Origin: Bog-532 sp963833835
Lineage (GTDB): Bacteria; Actinomycetota; Actinomycetes; Streptosporangiales; Streptosporangiaceae
Length of the DNA stretch: 64,000 bases
Reading direction: 5' to 3'
Assembly (NCBI GenBank): GCA_963833835.1
Contig: CAWHZI010000016.1
Coordinates: 1 to 64,000 of the forward strand
Below are positions 41,595 through 49,620 of the stretch, in pieces; position 1 is the stretch's first letter, and the number at the start of each line of letters is the position of its first letter. The notes under the pieces were generated by a model. That model saw nothing but the letters and a program-made list of their open reading frames with translations. It was not told where the DNA came from and ran no database searches. Made by a program: the position numbers and the translations under genes.

Positions 41595-41731
41595 TAATCC
41601 ACAGGGCAAACCGGCGAATCTCCCGAAAAGCCATCGAGCCGGGATTTCCCACAGGGGATGTGGACAAAGAGTCCCTATCCACCCACGCTAAAGGCGGGTT
41701 ATCCACAGCCTGTGGATGAGCTTGTGGGTAA
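41595..41731. other. Dense cluster of DnaA-box-like sites
   Basis: Seven 9-mers fit or nearly fit the DnaA box within 137 bases. They are TAATCCACA (41595-41603), TTTCCCACA (41645-41653), TGTGGACAA, the inverse of TTGTCCACA (41659-41667), CTATCCACC (41675-41683), TTATCCACA, a perfect consensus (41699-41707), TGTGGATGA (41711-41719) and TGTGGGTAA (41723-41731). Spacing is tight, and both orientations occur. The cluster lies 250 bases upstream of parA, with no dnaA, dnaN or rpmH gene nearby. The rest of the gap to 41932 shows nothing more. Confidence 0.7.
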
Positions 41732-41932
41732 ATCACAGCTGTGTAATTCAGGGCCCGACGGCTGCGGACAGGTCACGGTCCGGCCCGGCCGCTTGCCCGC
41801 TGAGCGGACCGGCAACAATAATGCGCGTAAACATCTGACGGCATTGGGGCGAGACCTCCCGCTTTTCCTGATGCTCTCGGAGCGGGGCTCTCCGGGGGCA
41901 GGCCCAGGGCTCAAGGCGGGTGGGGAGGAACT

Positions 41933-44581
41933 GTGGGCGGGGGCGACTACCCAGGTCCTGGGGCGTACACGGTCGGTTCTGAGGTGGCCGGTTACCGGCT
42001 CGAGGAGCAGATCGGCCAGGGCGGCATGGCGCTGGTCTACCGTGCCCGCGACATCCAGCTGGGCCGGAACGTGGCCCTGAAACTGCTGTCTCCCATGCTG
42101 GGATCGGACGAGTCGTTCCGTGAGCGGTTCATCCGCGAGTCGCGGGCCGCCGCCGCCGTGGACCATCCGAACATCATCCCGATCTTCGCCGCCGGGCAGA
42201 GCGACGGCGTGCTGTACATCGCCATGCGCTTCGTCCAGGGCGGCGACGTGCGCCAGCTGGTCGACCAGCTGGGCCCGCTGTCCGGTGACCGGGCCATCGG
42301 CATCATCACCCAGGTGGCGTCCGCGCTCGACGCCGCCCACCTGCACGGCCTGGTCCATCGTGACATCAAGCCGGCCAACATGCTGCTCGACTCCAGCGCC
42401 GGCAACGGTGAGCAGGACCACGTGTACCTGGCCGACTTCGGGCTGAGCAAGCGCTCGATGTCGGTGACCGGCCTGACCTCGATGGGGCAGTTCCTCGGCA
42501 CCCCGGCCTACGTGGCCCCCGAACAGGTCGAAGGCCGCGCCGTCGACGGCCGGGTCGACCAGTACGCCCTGGCCTGCACGGCGTTCGAGATGCTCAGCGG
42601 CTCGCCGCCGTTCGAGCGCGACGACGACCTGGCCATCATGTGGGCGCAGGTGTCGGCTCCGCCGCCCGCCCTGTCCGAACACCGCCCGGACCTGCCGACC
42701 GCGATCGATGGGGTACTGCGCCGGGGGCTGGCCAAGTCTCCGGCCGACCGCTACCCGAACTGCCTGGCCTTCGCGGCCGCGCTGCGGGCGGCGCTGGGCC
42801 TACGCGGCCAGCAGGCCGCCCGCCCTGAGCCCCAGGCGGGCCCAGGGTCGACAATGGTCTCCGGCTCGCCGGGCCGGTTGCGGGACAGCTCCCAGCACCC
42901 GCCGACCCAGATCTCCCACCCCGGTGCTGGCGCGGCGGCGGGGGCGGGCCAGGCCGCGTTTGCCGAGGACGAGCCGAGCCGGGCGGGTGAGTTCACTCCG
43001 CCGACCGCGGAGGGACCGGTGCCGTGGCCCGGCCCGGCGGCGCCGGCGTCCTCCGGGTCCGGGTCCGCAGCCGCGCCCGTCAGCGATCCGGGTGCCCGGG
43101 TGTTCCCGCCGACGCAGGACTGGGAGAGCCCGGGCCGGGTGGAGCCCCCGTCACCCGCCAGTACTCCGTACCAGCCGTCCCAGCAGTCACCCCAGTACCC
43201 GCCGAACCAGCCGTACCAGCAGGCGCCGCGCCAGCCGGCCTACCCGGCCCCGGGCGGCCCGGTCGGCCGGGGTCCGTCCGGGCCGGCCGGCCGCGGGCCC
43301 GGAGGGGGACCGCGGCGGAAGTCGCTGTGGTGGCCGCGCGGGGCCATCGTGGTGGGCTGCGTGGCGGTGGTGGGCGCGGCCATCGGGGTGTTCGCCGCGT
43401 TGCACGGCGGCGGGGGCAAGCACGAGGCCGCCTCGGGCGCGGCCGACAACGCCACCCGGGGGGCGGCGACGCCGGCCGCGGTGCTGGCCCCGCTGACCGC
43501 ACCGGGCTGCCGGACGACGGTGCACCAGGCACGGGCCCTGGCCAACGCGAAGTCGCAGTCGGTGACGGTGGGCGACCAGCCGTTCGCCGTGACCACCACG
43601 GCGGACGGCAAGTACACGTTCGTGACCCGCAAGGATGCGGTCGTGGTGCTGGCCAGCCACGGCGGCCTGGCCCCGGCCGTGGACCACGTGATCAGCCTGC
43701 CCGGGGTGGGCCACGGGGCGGTGCTGACCCACGACGGGAAGTACCTGATCACCGTGCTGAACAGCGGCGCGGTCGTGCTCGACGTGGCCGCGGCCGAGCG
43801 GGGCAGCAGCGGCGCGGTCGTGGGCACGCTGAGCAGTTCGTTCGGCAGCGGAGCGTTCGGGGTGACGATCTCGCCCGACGACCAGTTCGCGTTCGTCACC
43901 CTGCAGAACAGCGCGGCCCTGGCCGTGTTCAACCTGAAGACCGCGCTGAGCCACGGGTTCGGGTCGGCCGACGTGGTGGGCAAGATCGGCCTGGGCCAGC
44001 AGCCGGCCGGGCTGGGTCTGTCCACCGACAACCGCTGGCTCTACGCGGCCAGCGACAACACCACGGCGACCTCGAAGGCGACCAACGGCATGGTGACGGT
44101 GATCGACATGGCCGTGGCCGAGACCAACCCGGCCAAGGCGGTGAAGACCACGGTGCCGGCCGGGTGCGCCCCGGTCCGGGTCATCGCGTCGGCCGACGGG
44201 CAGACGATCTGGGTCACCAGCCGGGACAGCGACGCCCTGCTCGGCTTCTCTGCCGCCCGGATGGTCAGCGACCCGGCCCACGCATTGGAGGCCCAGGTCG
44301 ACGTGGGGACGGCGCCGATCGGTGAGACGTTCGCCAGCGTCAACGGCCAGACCCGCATCCTGGTGGCCGACTCCAACCTGAACAGCGAGTCCGGGGCCGT
44401 GGCCAACGTGGCCGTGATCGACCCGGCCAAGGCGCTGCGCCGGGTCCCGTCGCTGCTCGGCTACGTCAGCACCGGCAAGATCCCGCGCCAGTTCACCATC
44501 CAGCCGGGCGGGAAAACCGCCCTCGTCACCAACACCGGATCGGGTCAGCTCCAGGCCATCGACCTGGGCACGTTGCCTTGA
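41933..44581 (+). CDS. Ser/Thr protein kinase with membrane segment and beta-propeller (YVTN-like) C-domain
   Basis: An 882-residue protein. Residues 20-285 form a Hanks-type kinase: IGQGGMALVYRA, Lys50 in VALKLL, HRDIKPANMLL with Asp144, ADFGLSK with Asp168, and APEQ near 196. Residues 290-465 are Pro/Gln-rich, cytoplasmic and low complexity. One hydrophobic helix at about 468-490 (AIVVGCVAVVGAAIGVFAAL) spans the membrane. Residues 535-880 contain repeats such as FAVTTTADGKYTFVTRKDAV and FGVTISPDDQFAFVTLQNSA, typical of YVTN beta-propellers, placed outside the cell. GTG 41933 has GGGGAGGAA 4-5 bases upstream. It is likely a surface sensor kinase of unknown signal. No substrate gene is adjacent. 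Confidence 0.9.
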   Translation: MGGGDYPGPGAYTVGSEVAGYRLEEQIGQGGMALVYRARDIQLGRNVALKLLSPMLGSDESFRERFIRESRAAAAVDHPNIIPIFAAGQSDGVLYIAMRFVQGGDVRQLVDQLGPLSGDRAIGIITQVASALDAAHLHGLVHRDIKPANMLLDSSAGNGEQDHVYLADFGLSKRSMSVTGLTSMGQFLGTPAYVAPEQVEGRAVDGRVDQYALACTAFEMLSGSPPFERDDDLAIMWAQVSAPPPALSEHRPDLPTAIDGVLRRGLAKSPADRYPNCLAFAAALRAALGLRGQQAARPEPQAGPGSTMVSGSPGRLRDSSQHPPTQISHPGAGAAAGAGQAAFAEDEPSRAGEFTPPTAEGPVPWPGPAAPASSGSGSAAAPVSDPGARVFPPTQDWESPGRVEPPSPASTPYQPSQQSPQYPPNQPYQQAPRQPAYPAPGGPVGRGPSGPAGRGPGGGPRRKSLWWPRGAIVVGCVAVVGAAIGVFAALHGGGGKHEAASGAADNATRGAATPAAVLAPLTAPGCRTTVHQARALANAKSQSVTVGDQPFAVTTTADGKYTFVTRKDAVVVLASHGGLAPAVDHVISLPGVGHGAVLTHDGKYLITVLNSGAVVLDVAAAERGSSGAVVGTLSSSFGSGAFGVTISPDDQFAFVTLQNSAALAVFNLKTALSHGFGSADVVGKIGLGQQPAGLGLSTDNRWLYAASDNTTATSKATNGMVTVIDMAVAETNPAKAVKTTVPAGCAPVRVIASADGQTIWVTSRDSDALLGFSAARMVSDPAHALEAQVDVGTAPIGETFASVNGQTRILVADSNLNSESGAVANVAVIDPAKALRRVPSLLGYVSTGKIPRQFTIQPGGKTALVTNTGSGQLQAIDLGTLP

Positions 44582-45860
44582 CGACCGGTGGTGGAGTGAT
44601 AGTGGATAGTGGGTTGGTCCGTGCATCGATGTCATCGTTAGTGGGGGTACGTGAGGCATGGAGAGGTAGGCGCCGAGGAGAACGGAAAGGCGATAACGCG
44701 CTGGCGCGAGGGGTGCTATTGCGCAGGATCCTGCTGGGTGCGTCGCAAGCTTATGGTGTGGTATGAGCGCGTAGCTGATATGCTGGTGGTATATATGGAT
44801 ATGCATAGTGGGTGGCGTGTTATATATAGTTGGGTAAGAGCCTGGTTAAAATGATGGTGAAAATAGATCATAGCAAGAGATGATCGCGAGATCACAGAAT
44901 GGAAAGATTGCCAAGGATACGAGTGCGCGCAGAATATATCGATGAGTTATGTATGCACAGCAGCATGGCGCGAAGGTGTATAGAGGGAAGCAATCTGAAT
45001 AACGAGCGAGTAGAGCTAGATAGCGTGCAGTGCACGAAGAGGGAGAGTGGTAAAATACAAGCGTCGAGATACTATTAGGCTGAGATGATCGGGTCGAGGC
45101 GAATGATAGGTGATGAACGAGAGTTGATGAGAAAAGATCGGTCAGCCGAGATGTCGAATTGATGAGAACTAGAAGGATATTTGGATGAATGTGCGAAGCC
45201 TCATAGGTCTACATCAGGGCAGATTGACTCCCGAGATCGCCACGCCGACCGACAGATGTCGATGAATAATTGACGGTATCGTCTACAGCAGCCCATTTAT
45301 CCGGAGACACCGGGTACAGACCCAGAGGTCTTTTGCTATGCTCGTGAGTCGATTCCAGCCGAGGTAGCTACACTGGAATTCGAAGTGAGTTTGGACTAGG
45401 GATTCGAAGAGGCTAACTAGTACCTCTATGCAACAGTTTAGGGCTCACGGAGATAAGGGTGGAACTCCGCAGAGTAGATCGACGGTATCGAGGACAGCAT
45501 CGCTCCGCTCGGTTGGTAACGCCCAGGATGAAAACACGTACAGTGAAGCAAGGGAACTGCTATGGACAACGTAAAAAGATTGATCGGTCTGGACTGGGCA
45601 ATCAGGCTGGCGGAAAGAGGCGGCGACATCTGTCTGCCGCAGCGATCTATCTACGATGTAGCGAAACATAAGGAAGCTGAACGACAGAGTAAGGCTTGCC
45701 AGATTCGATGGTTCCAGAGACCTCCACGCACTATAAAGGACAACGCGATGAAGATCGCGACGCGGGAGAAGCGGGGGCACCGCACCCGATCATCGCCATG
45801 TGTGGGGTGGGGGGTTGCTTTAAGCGACAAACACAAAAAAAAAAAAATCCAGGGTCCGGC
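44582..45860. other. Anomalous 1.28-kb segment, low G+C, no gene recognised
   Basis: From the kinase stop to the thioesterase start the sequence has far lower G+C than the genes around it, is purine-rich on the plus strand (many GATGA, GAGA, AGAT words), and has only short random open frames. A run of A (about 14) ends it near 45847, just 13 bases before the next ATG. No repeat, tRNA, transposon end or promoter is obvious. It may be foreign DNA, a degenerated element, or poor-quality assembled sequence. Confidence 0.7.
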
Positions 45861-46661
45861 ATGATTTCAGACATGACTGAGTTTCCGCCCGCCTACTACC
45901 TGCCCCTGGGGGCGGACCAGTTCGAGCCGACCGAGGCCACGACCAGCCCCTGGGACGACCGGGCTCAGCACGGCGGGCCGCCGACCGCGCTGCTGGCCGA
46001 CTGCCTGGACCAGGCCTTCGGGCGGCCGGAGCTGCGGGTGGCCCGGATCAGCATGGACTTCCTCGGCCCGGTGCCGCGGACGCCGGTGCGGGTGCAGACC
46101 GAGCTGCTGCGGCCGGGGCGGCGCACGCAGCTCAGCCAGGCCAGCCTGTGGGCGGGCGACCGCCAGGTGGCCACCGCCCGCGTCTGGCACCTGGCCACCA
46201 CCCCGGTCGAGGGGGGAACGGAACCGGCCGACGCGCCGCCCGCCGATCTGCCCGGGGCCCAGCAGCAGAAGTTCTTCGGGGATGAGAACTGGGGCTACGG
46301 GAAGGCTACCGAGTGGCGGTTCGTGTCCGGCGGCTACGCCGCCAGCAGCGGCGCGGTCGACGTGTGGACGCGGGTCCGCATCCCGCTGGTGGCCGGGCGC
46401 CCGCTGAACGGGCTGGCCCGGTTCGCGATCGTGGCCGACTCGGCCAACGGGCTGAGCGCGCCGCTGAGCTTCAGCGAGTGGCTGTTCATCCCGCCCGGGG
46501 TCACCATGCACCTGCACCGGTACCCGGTGGGGGACTGGGTCCGGCTCACCGCGGCGTCCGACGCGGGCCGGGACGGGATCGGGCTGACCGAGGGCACCAT
46601 GTCCGACGCCACGGGCCGCTGCGGCACGGTGACCCAGCCGCTGCTGGTAGCTCCCCGGTGA
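45861..46661 (+). CDS. Acyl-CoA thioesterase family protein (TesB/4HBT type)
   Basis: A 266-residue double-hotdog-like protein. WDDRAQHGGPPTALLADCLD near residue 32 and ARISMDFLGPVPRTPVRVQT near 60 match the first hotdog; GLARFAIVADSANGLSAPLS and WLFIPPGVTMHLHRYPVGDW belong to the second, followed by GIGLTEGTMSDATGRCGTVT. It would hydrolyse acyl-CoA. ATG 45861 is taken (ATG 45873 is also in frame), only 13 bases after the A run of the anomalous segment, so its native promoter may be lost or misassembled. Confidence 0.82.
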   Translation: MISDMTEFPPAYYLPLGADQFEPTEATTSPWDDRAQHGGPPTALLADCLDQAFGRPELRVARISMDFLGPVPRTPVRVQTELLRPGRRTQLSQASLWAGDRQVATARVWHLATTPVEGGTEPADAPPADLPGAQQQKFFGDENWGYGKATEWRFVSGGYAASSGAVDVWTRVRIPLVAGRPLNGLARFAIVADSANGLSAPLSFSEWLFIPPGVTMHLHRYPVGDWVRLTAASDAGRDGIGLTEGTMSDATGRCGTVTQPLLVAPR

Positions 46662-46709
46662 ACCGGGTAGCCCGGGAACTCAGCGGGTAGGTCACACTGT
46701 GGGTACGAG

Positions 46710-49133
46710 ATGGTCAGCTCACCAGCCGGCCTCGGGGGATCGAGCGGACCGAGCGCGAGAAGGGCCGCTGACGTTGTGATCGTTCCCGGGAAGACGAGGG
46801 CACCGGAGGAGGTTCGCCCGCCACGGGCCGCTCCGGAAGCCGAACGCGTCCGCCGGCCGACCGACCTGCTGTTCGCGCTGCTGTCGCTGGTGGCCATCCT
46901 GATCGTGCTGGGCTCGATCCGTGCGCTGCCCCTGGGCAGCACGGAGGTCGCCGACGACGTCTCGCACTGGCTGACGCACATCCCGCGCTTCCTCTCCTCG
47001 GCCGCCGCGGTGGTCTCCGGCATCGGCTGTTTGCTGTTCGCGGCGCTGGCCGTGGGCGTGCTGATCCGCAACCAGTGGCGGGACGCGCGCAACGCCGGCA
47101 TCGCCGCGCTGGTGGCCGTGGGCCTCGCGCTCGGCATCTGGACCGTATGGCGTATTCAGGGGGGCCCGGTCGCGGTCGCGGTGATCCACGACCGCATCCC
47201 GACCACGTTCGTCTTCGATGTCGCGTTCGTCGCGTTCCTGGTCGTCACCGACCTGACCCGGCGCACGCGCTGGTCCCGCTGGTGTGTCGGCCTGACCGCG
47301 GCTCTGCTCGTCAGCGGGCTGGCCACCGACGCGCTGACCCCGTTCTCCATGGTCATCGCGCTGTTCGGCGGCCTGATGATCGGCTGGCTGATGCGCTGGG
47401 TGCTGGGGGCCACGTCGGCCCGGCCGGATATCAGCCAGCTGACGACCTGGCTCACCGAGCACGACGTCCCGGTGGCCGAGCTGACCCTGGGTGATCAGCA
47501 GGACCAGAGCCGGATGGCCGGCCGGCTGGCCGACGGCACCCTGGTCGACGTGCACCTGGCCAACCGGGACACCCGCGGCTCGGGCATCGCGCGGCGGGTG
47601 TGGGCGCTGATCCGGCTCCGCCCGGTCGTCGTGGGGCACGTCCCGCTCAGCTCCCGGGCCCAGTTGCAGCTGCTCGCGCTGGCCAGCACGCTGGCCCAGC
47701 GGGCCGCCGTGCTGAGCCCGCCGGTGCTGCTGCTGGAGGAGACGCTCGGCGAGACGCTGGTGCTGGTCATGGCCCGGCCCGCCGGCCAGCCGCTGGAGGG
47801 CACGGTGAGCCCGGAGCAGGGCACCGAGCTGTTCGCGGCGCTGCAATCGCTGCACCACATCGGCGTCGCCCACCGCGACCTGCAGGCGCCCAACCTCGTC
47901 CTGACCAAGGACGACGCTGGCTTCGCCTCGCTGGACTCGGCGGTGCCGGGGGCCAGCGAGCTGTCCCGGCGCCTGGACGTGGCCCAGCTGCTGACCACGC
48001 TGGGCCACATCGCCGGCCCCGCGGTCGCGGTCGGCGCGCTGCGGACCGGATACGGGCCGGTGGACGAGCGGGCGCTGGCCGCGGTCATGCAGCCGGTCGC
48101 GCTCGCGTCGTGGGGCTGGTCGTCCATGCGGGATGCGCGCAACTGCATGACCGAGGTCCGCAAGGTGCTGCTCGGCCCGGATGCGGTCGTCCCGGCGGCC
48201 CGGCTGGAACGCTTCCGCCTCCGCACCGTGATCAGCGCGGCCCTGCTGACCGCGGCCGCCTACCTGCTCATCGGCCAGATTTCCAAGGTCAACCTGGCCA
48301 GCACGCTGGCCCACACCAACCTGGCCTGGTTCGCGGTGGCGGTGGTGGCGTCGGCCCTGACCTACTTCGCGGCCGCCGCGAACCTGGCCGCGTTCGTGCC
48401 CAAGCACCTGTCCCCGATCCGCGGCTTCCTGGTCCAGCTGTCGTCGGCGTTCGTGGGCCTGGCCCTGCCACCGACCGTGGGCCACGTGGCGGTCAACGCC
48501 CGCTACCTGCACAAGCAGGACGTGGACGAAGGGACCATCGCCGCCGCCGTCACCCTGTCCCAGCTGGTCAACGTGGTCACCACCGTGCTCCTGCTGGTCG
48601 CGCTGGGCCTGCTCACCGGGACCGGGCTGAGCCGGTTCAACATCGTGCCCGGCGCCGACGTGCTGATCGCGGTGGCCGTGATCGCCGCGGTGATCGCGAT
48701 CGTGGTCGCCGTGCCGCAGACCCGGGCCAAGCTGCGCGATTGGGTGTGGCCGCACCTGCGCGGCGTCTGGCCCCGGCTGCTGGACGCGGCCACGCACCCG
48801 GCGCGGCTCGCGGTCAGCGCCGCGGCCAACCTGCTGCTCACCGCCTCCTACCTGGTGGCCTTCTTCGCCGCGCTGTACGCGGTCGGCGCGCACCCGGCCA
48901 TCCTGCCCGCCGCCGTGGTCTACCTGGCCGGTAACGCGGTCGGTTCGGCCGCCCCGACGCCCGGCGGCATCGGCGGGGTGGAAGCCGTGCTGGTGGCCGG
49001 CCTGGCCGGCATCGGGATCCCGGCCGACCAGGCCATCCCGGCCGTGCTGGTATTCCGGGTGGCCACGTTCTGGCTGCCGATCCCGGCGGGCTGGCTGTGC
49101 TACCTCGGCCTCGAGCGCCACGGCACCCTGTAG
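46710..49133 (+). CDS. Fusion of kinase-like domain and flippase-like (LPG synthase N-terminal type) membrane domain
   Basis: An 807-residue membrane protein. Residues 45-235 have about six helices. Residues 250-490 form a soluble kinase-like domain with HRDLQAPNLVL near 388 in place of the classical HRDxxxxN loop; the DFG-type Asp is replaced (SLDSAV), so activity is doubtful. Residues 505-800 form a flippase-like/lysylphosphatidylglycerol-synthase-type transmembrane domain (QLSSAFVGLALPPTVGHVAV, GNAVGSAAPTPGGIGGVEAV). Similar fusions are known from actinobacteria. It probably handles lipid-linked substrates at the membrane, perhaps under nucleotide or lipid control. Confidence 0.8.
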   Translation: MVSSPAGLGGSSGPSARRAADVVIVPGKTRAPEEVRPPRAAPEAERVRRPTDLLFALLSLVAILIVLGSIRALPLGSTEVADDVSHWLTHIPRFLSSAAAVVSGIGCLLFAALAVGVLIRNQWRDARNAGIAALVAVGLALGIWTVWRIQGGPVAVAVIHDRIPTTFVFDVAFVAFLVVTDLTRRTRWSRWCVGLTAALLVSGLATDALTPFSMVIALFGGLMIGWLMRWVLGATSARPDISQLTTWLTEHDVPVAELTLGDQQDQSRMAGRLADGTLVDVHLANRDTRGSGIARRVWALIRLRPVVVGHVPLSSRAQLQLLALASTLAQRAAVLSPPVLLLEETLGETLVLVMARPAGQPLEGTVSPEQGTELFAALQSLHHIGVAHRDLQAPNLVLTKDDAGFASLDSAVPGASELSRRLDVAQLLTTLGHIAGPAVAVGALRTGYGPVDERALAAVMQPVALASWGWSSMRDARNCMTEVRKVLLGPDAVVPAARLERFRLRTVISAALLTAAAYLLIGQISKVNLASTLAHTNLAWFAVAVVASALTYFAAAANLAAFVPKHLSPIRGFLVQLSSAFVGLALPPTVGHVAVNARYLHKQDVDEGTIAAAVTLSQLVNVVTTVLLLVALGLLTGTGLSRFNIVPGADVLIAVAVIAAVIAIVVAVPQTRAKLRDWVWPHLRGVWPRLLDAATHPARLAVSAAANLLLTASYLVAFFAALYAVGAHPAILPAAVVYLAGNAVGSAAPTPGGIGGVEAVLVAGLAGIGIPADQAIPAVLVFRVATFWLPIPAGWLCYLGLERHGTL

Positions 49134-49158
49134 GCCCGTGGCTGCCCGGGGCCGGCGG

Positions 49159-49464
49159 CTACTTCTGGCTGGCCTTCCGGCTGATGCCGACCTGGGCGTT
49201 CGGGTGGTCGCGCCAGGTGGCGGCGCCGGACGAGGCCGCCGTCTTGGCCTGCTCCCACTTCAGCCTGGCCAGCTCGCTGGGCGGCGTCTCCAGCTCGTTC
49301 ACCCACTGGCGGGTGGCGGAGATCAGGTGCGCTCCCGCGACCGCCAAGCCCACGGCCGCGATGGCCGCGCCGATCCCGATCAGGGAACCGCCGGTGATCA
49401 GCGGTCTGGCCTGCACGGTCGGCCAGTTCCCGCTCTGCGATGAGTCCAGCTCGGCACTGCTCAT
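49159..49464 (-). CDS. Small membrane protein of unknown function
   Basis: A 101-residue protein with one long hydrophobic helix near residues 22-47 (PLITGGSLIGIGAAIAAVGL), then a charged stretch (TRQWVNELETPPSELARLKW) that looks amphipathic. The end, HPNAQVGISRKASQK, is polar. The gene faces the flippase-like gene. Similar single-helix proteins are common in actinobacteria and have no known role. Confidence 0.6.
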   Translation of the reverse strand: MSSAELDSSQSGNWPTVQARPLITGGSLIGIGAAIAAVGLAVAGAHLISATRQWVNELETPPSELARLKWEQAKTAASSGAATWRDHPNAQVGISRKASQK

Positions 49465-49608
49465 GACACCCGCCTCAAGTGAGCTTGTTAAATATGGAAT
49501 CTAGCGCGCCCGGGATTGATCTTGCCCGCACGCCAGCCGTTATCCCCATTCCACCCGAATCCGACACCCGTACTCTTGCCCGGGACCGTCAGCGGTGTTT
49601 GGCTAACC

Positions 49609-49618
49609 AGGAGGTGAT
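49609..49618 (+). promoter_or_regulatory. Full-length Shine-Dalgarno site AGGAGGTGAT
   Basis: Ten consecutive bases match the anti-Shine-Dalgarno end of 16S rRNA, ending two bases before ATG 49621 (GGAGG core 6 bases from the start). It fixes the start of the acyl-CoA ligase and predicts strong translation of this operon leader gene. An out-of-frame ATG at 49617 lies inside the site. Confidence 0.8.
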
Positions 49619-49620
49619 GG

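Noticed and set aside
41595..41731. Main chromosomal origin of replication
   Set aside because: Although the DnaA-box-like cluster is dense, no dnaA, dnaN, rpmH, rnpA or recF gene is near; parA alone is not sufficient. It is reported as a DnaA-box-like cluster only.
45445..45780. Minus-strand frame of about 110 codons in the anomalous segment
   Set aside because: No motif, codon use unlike that of the window, and no ribosome site; probably chance.
46719..49121. 800-codon minus-strand frame opposite the flippase-like fusion gene
   Set aside because: Composition is Gln/Arg/His-rich with no domain; it is an antisense shadow of a gene with strong membrane and kinase-like motifs.
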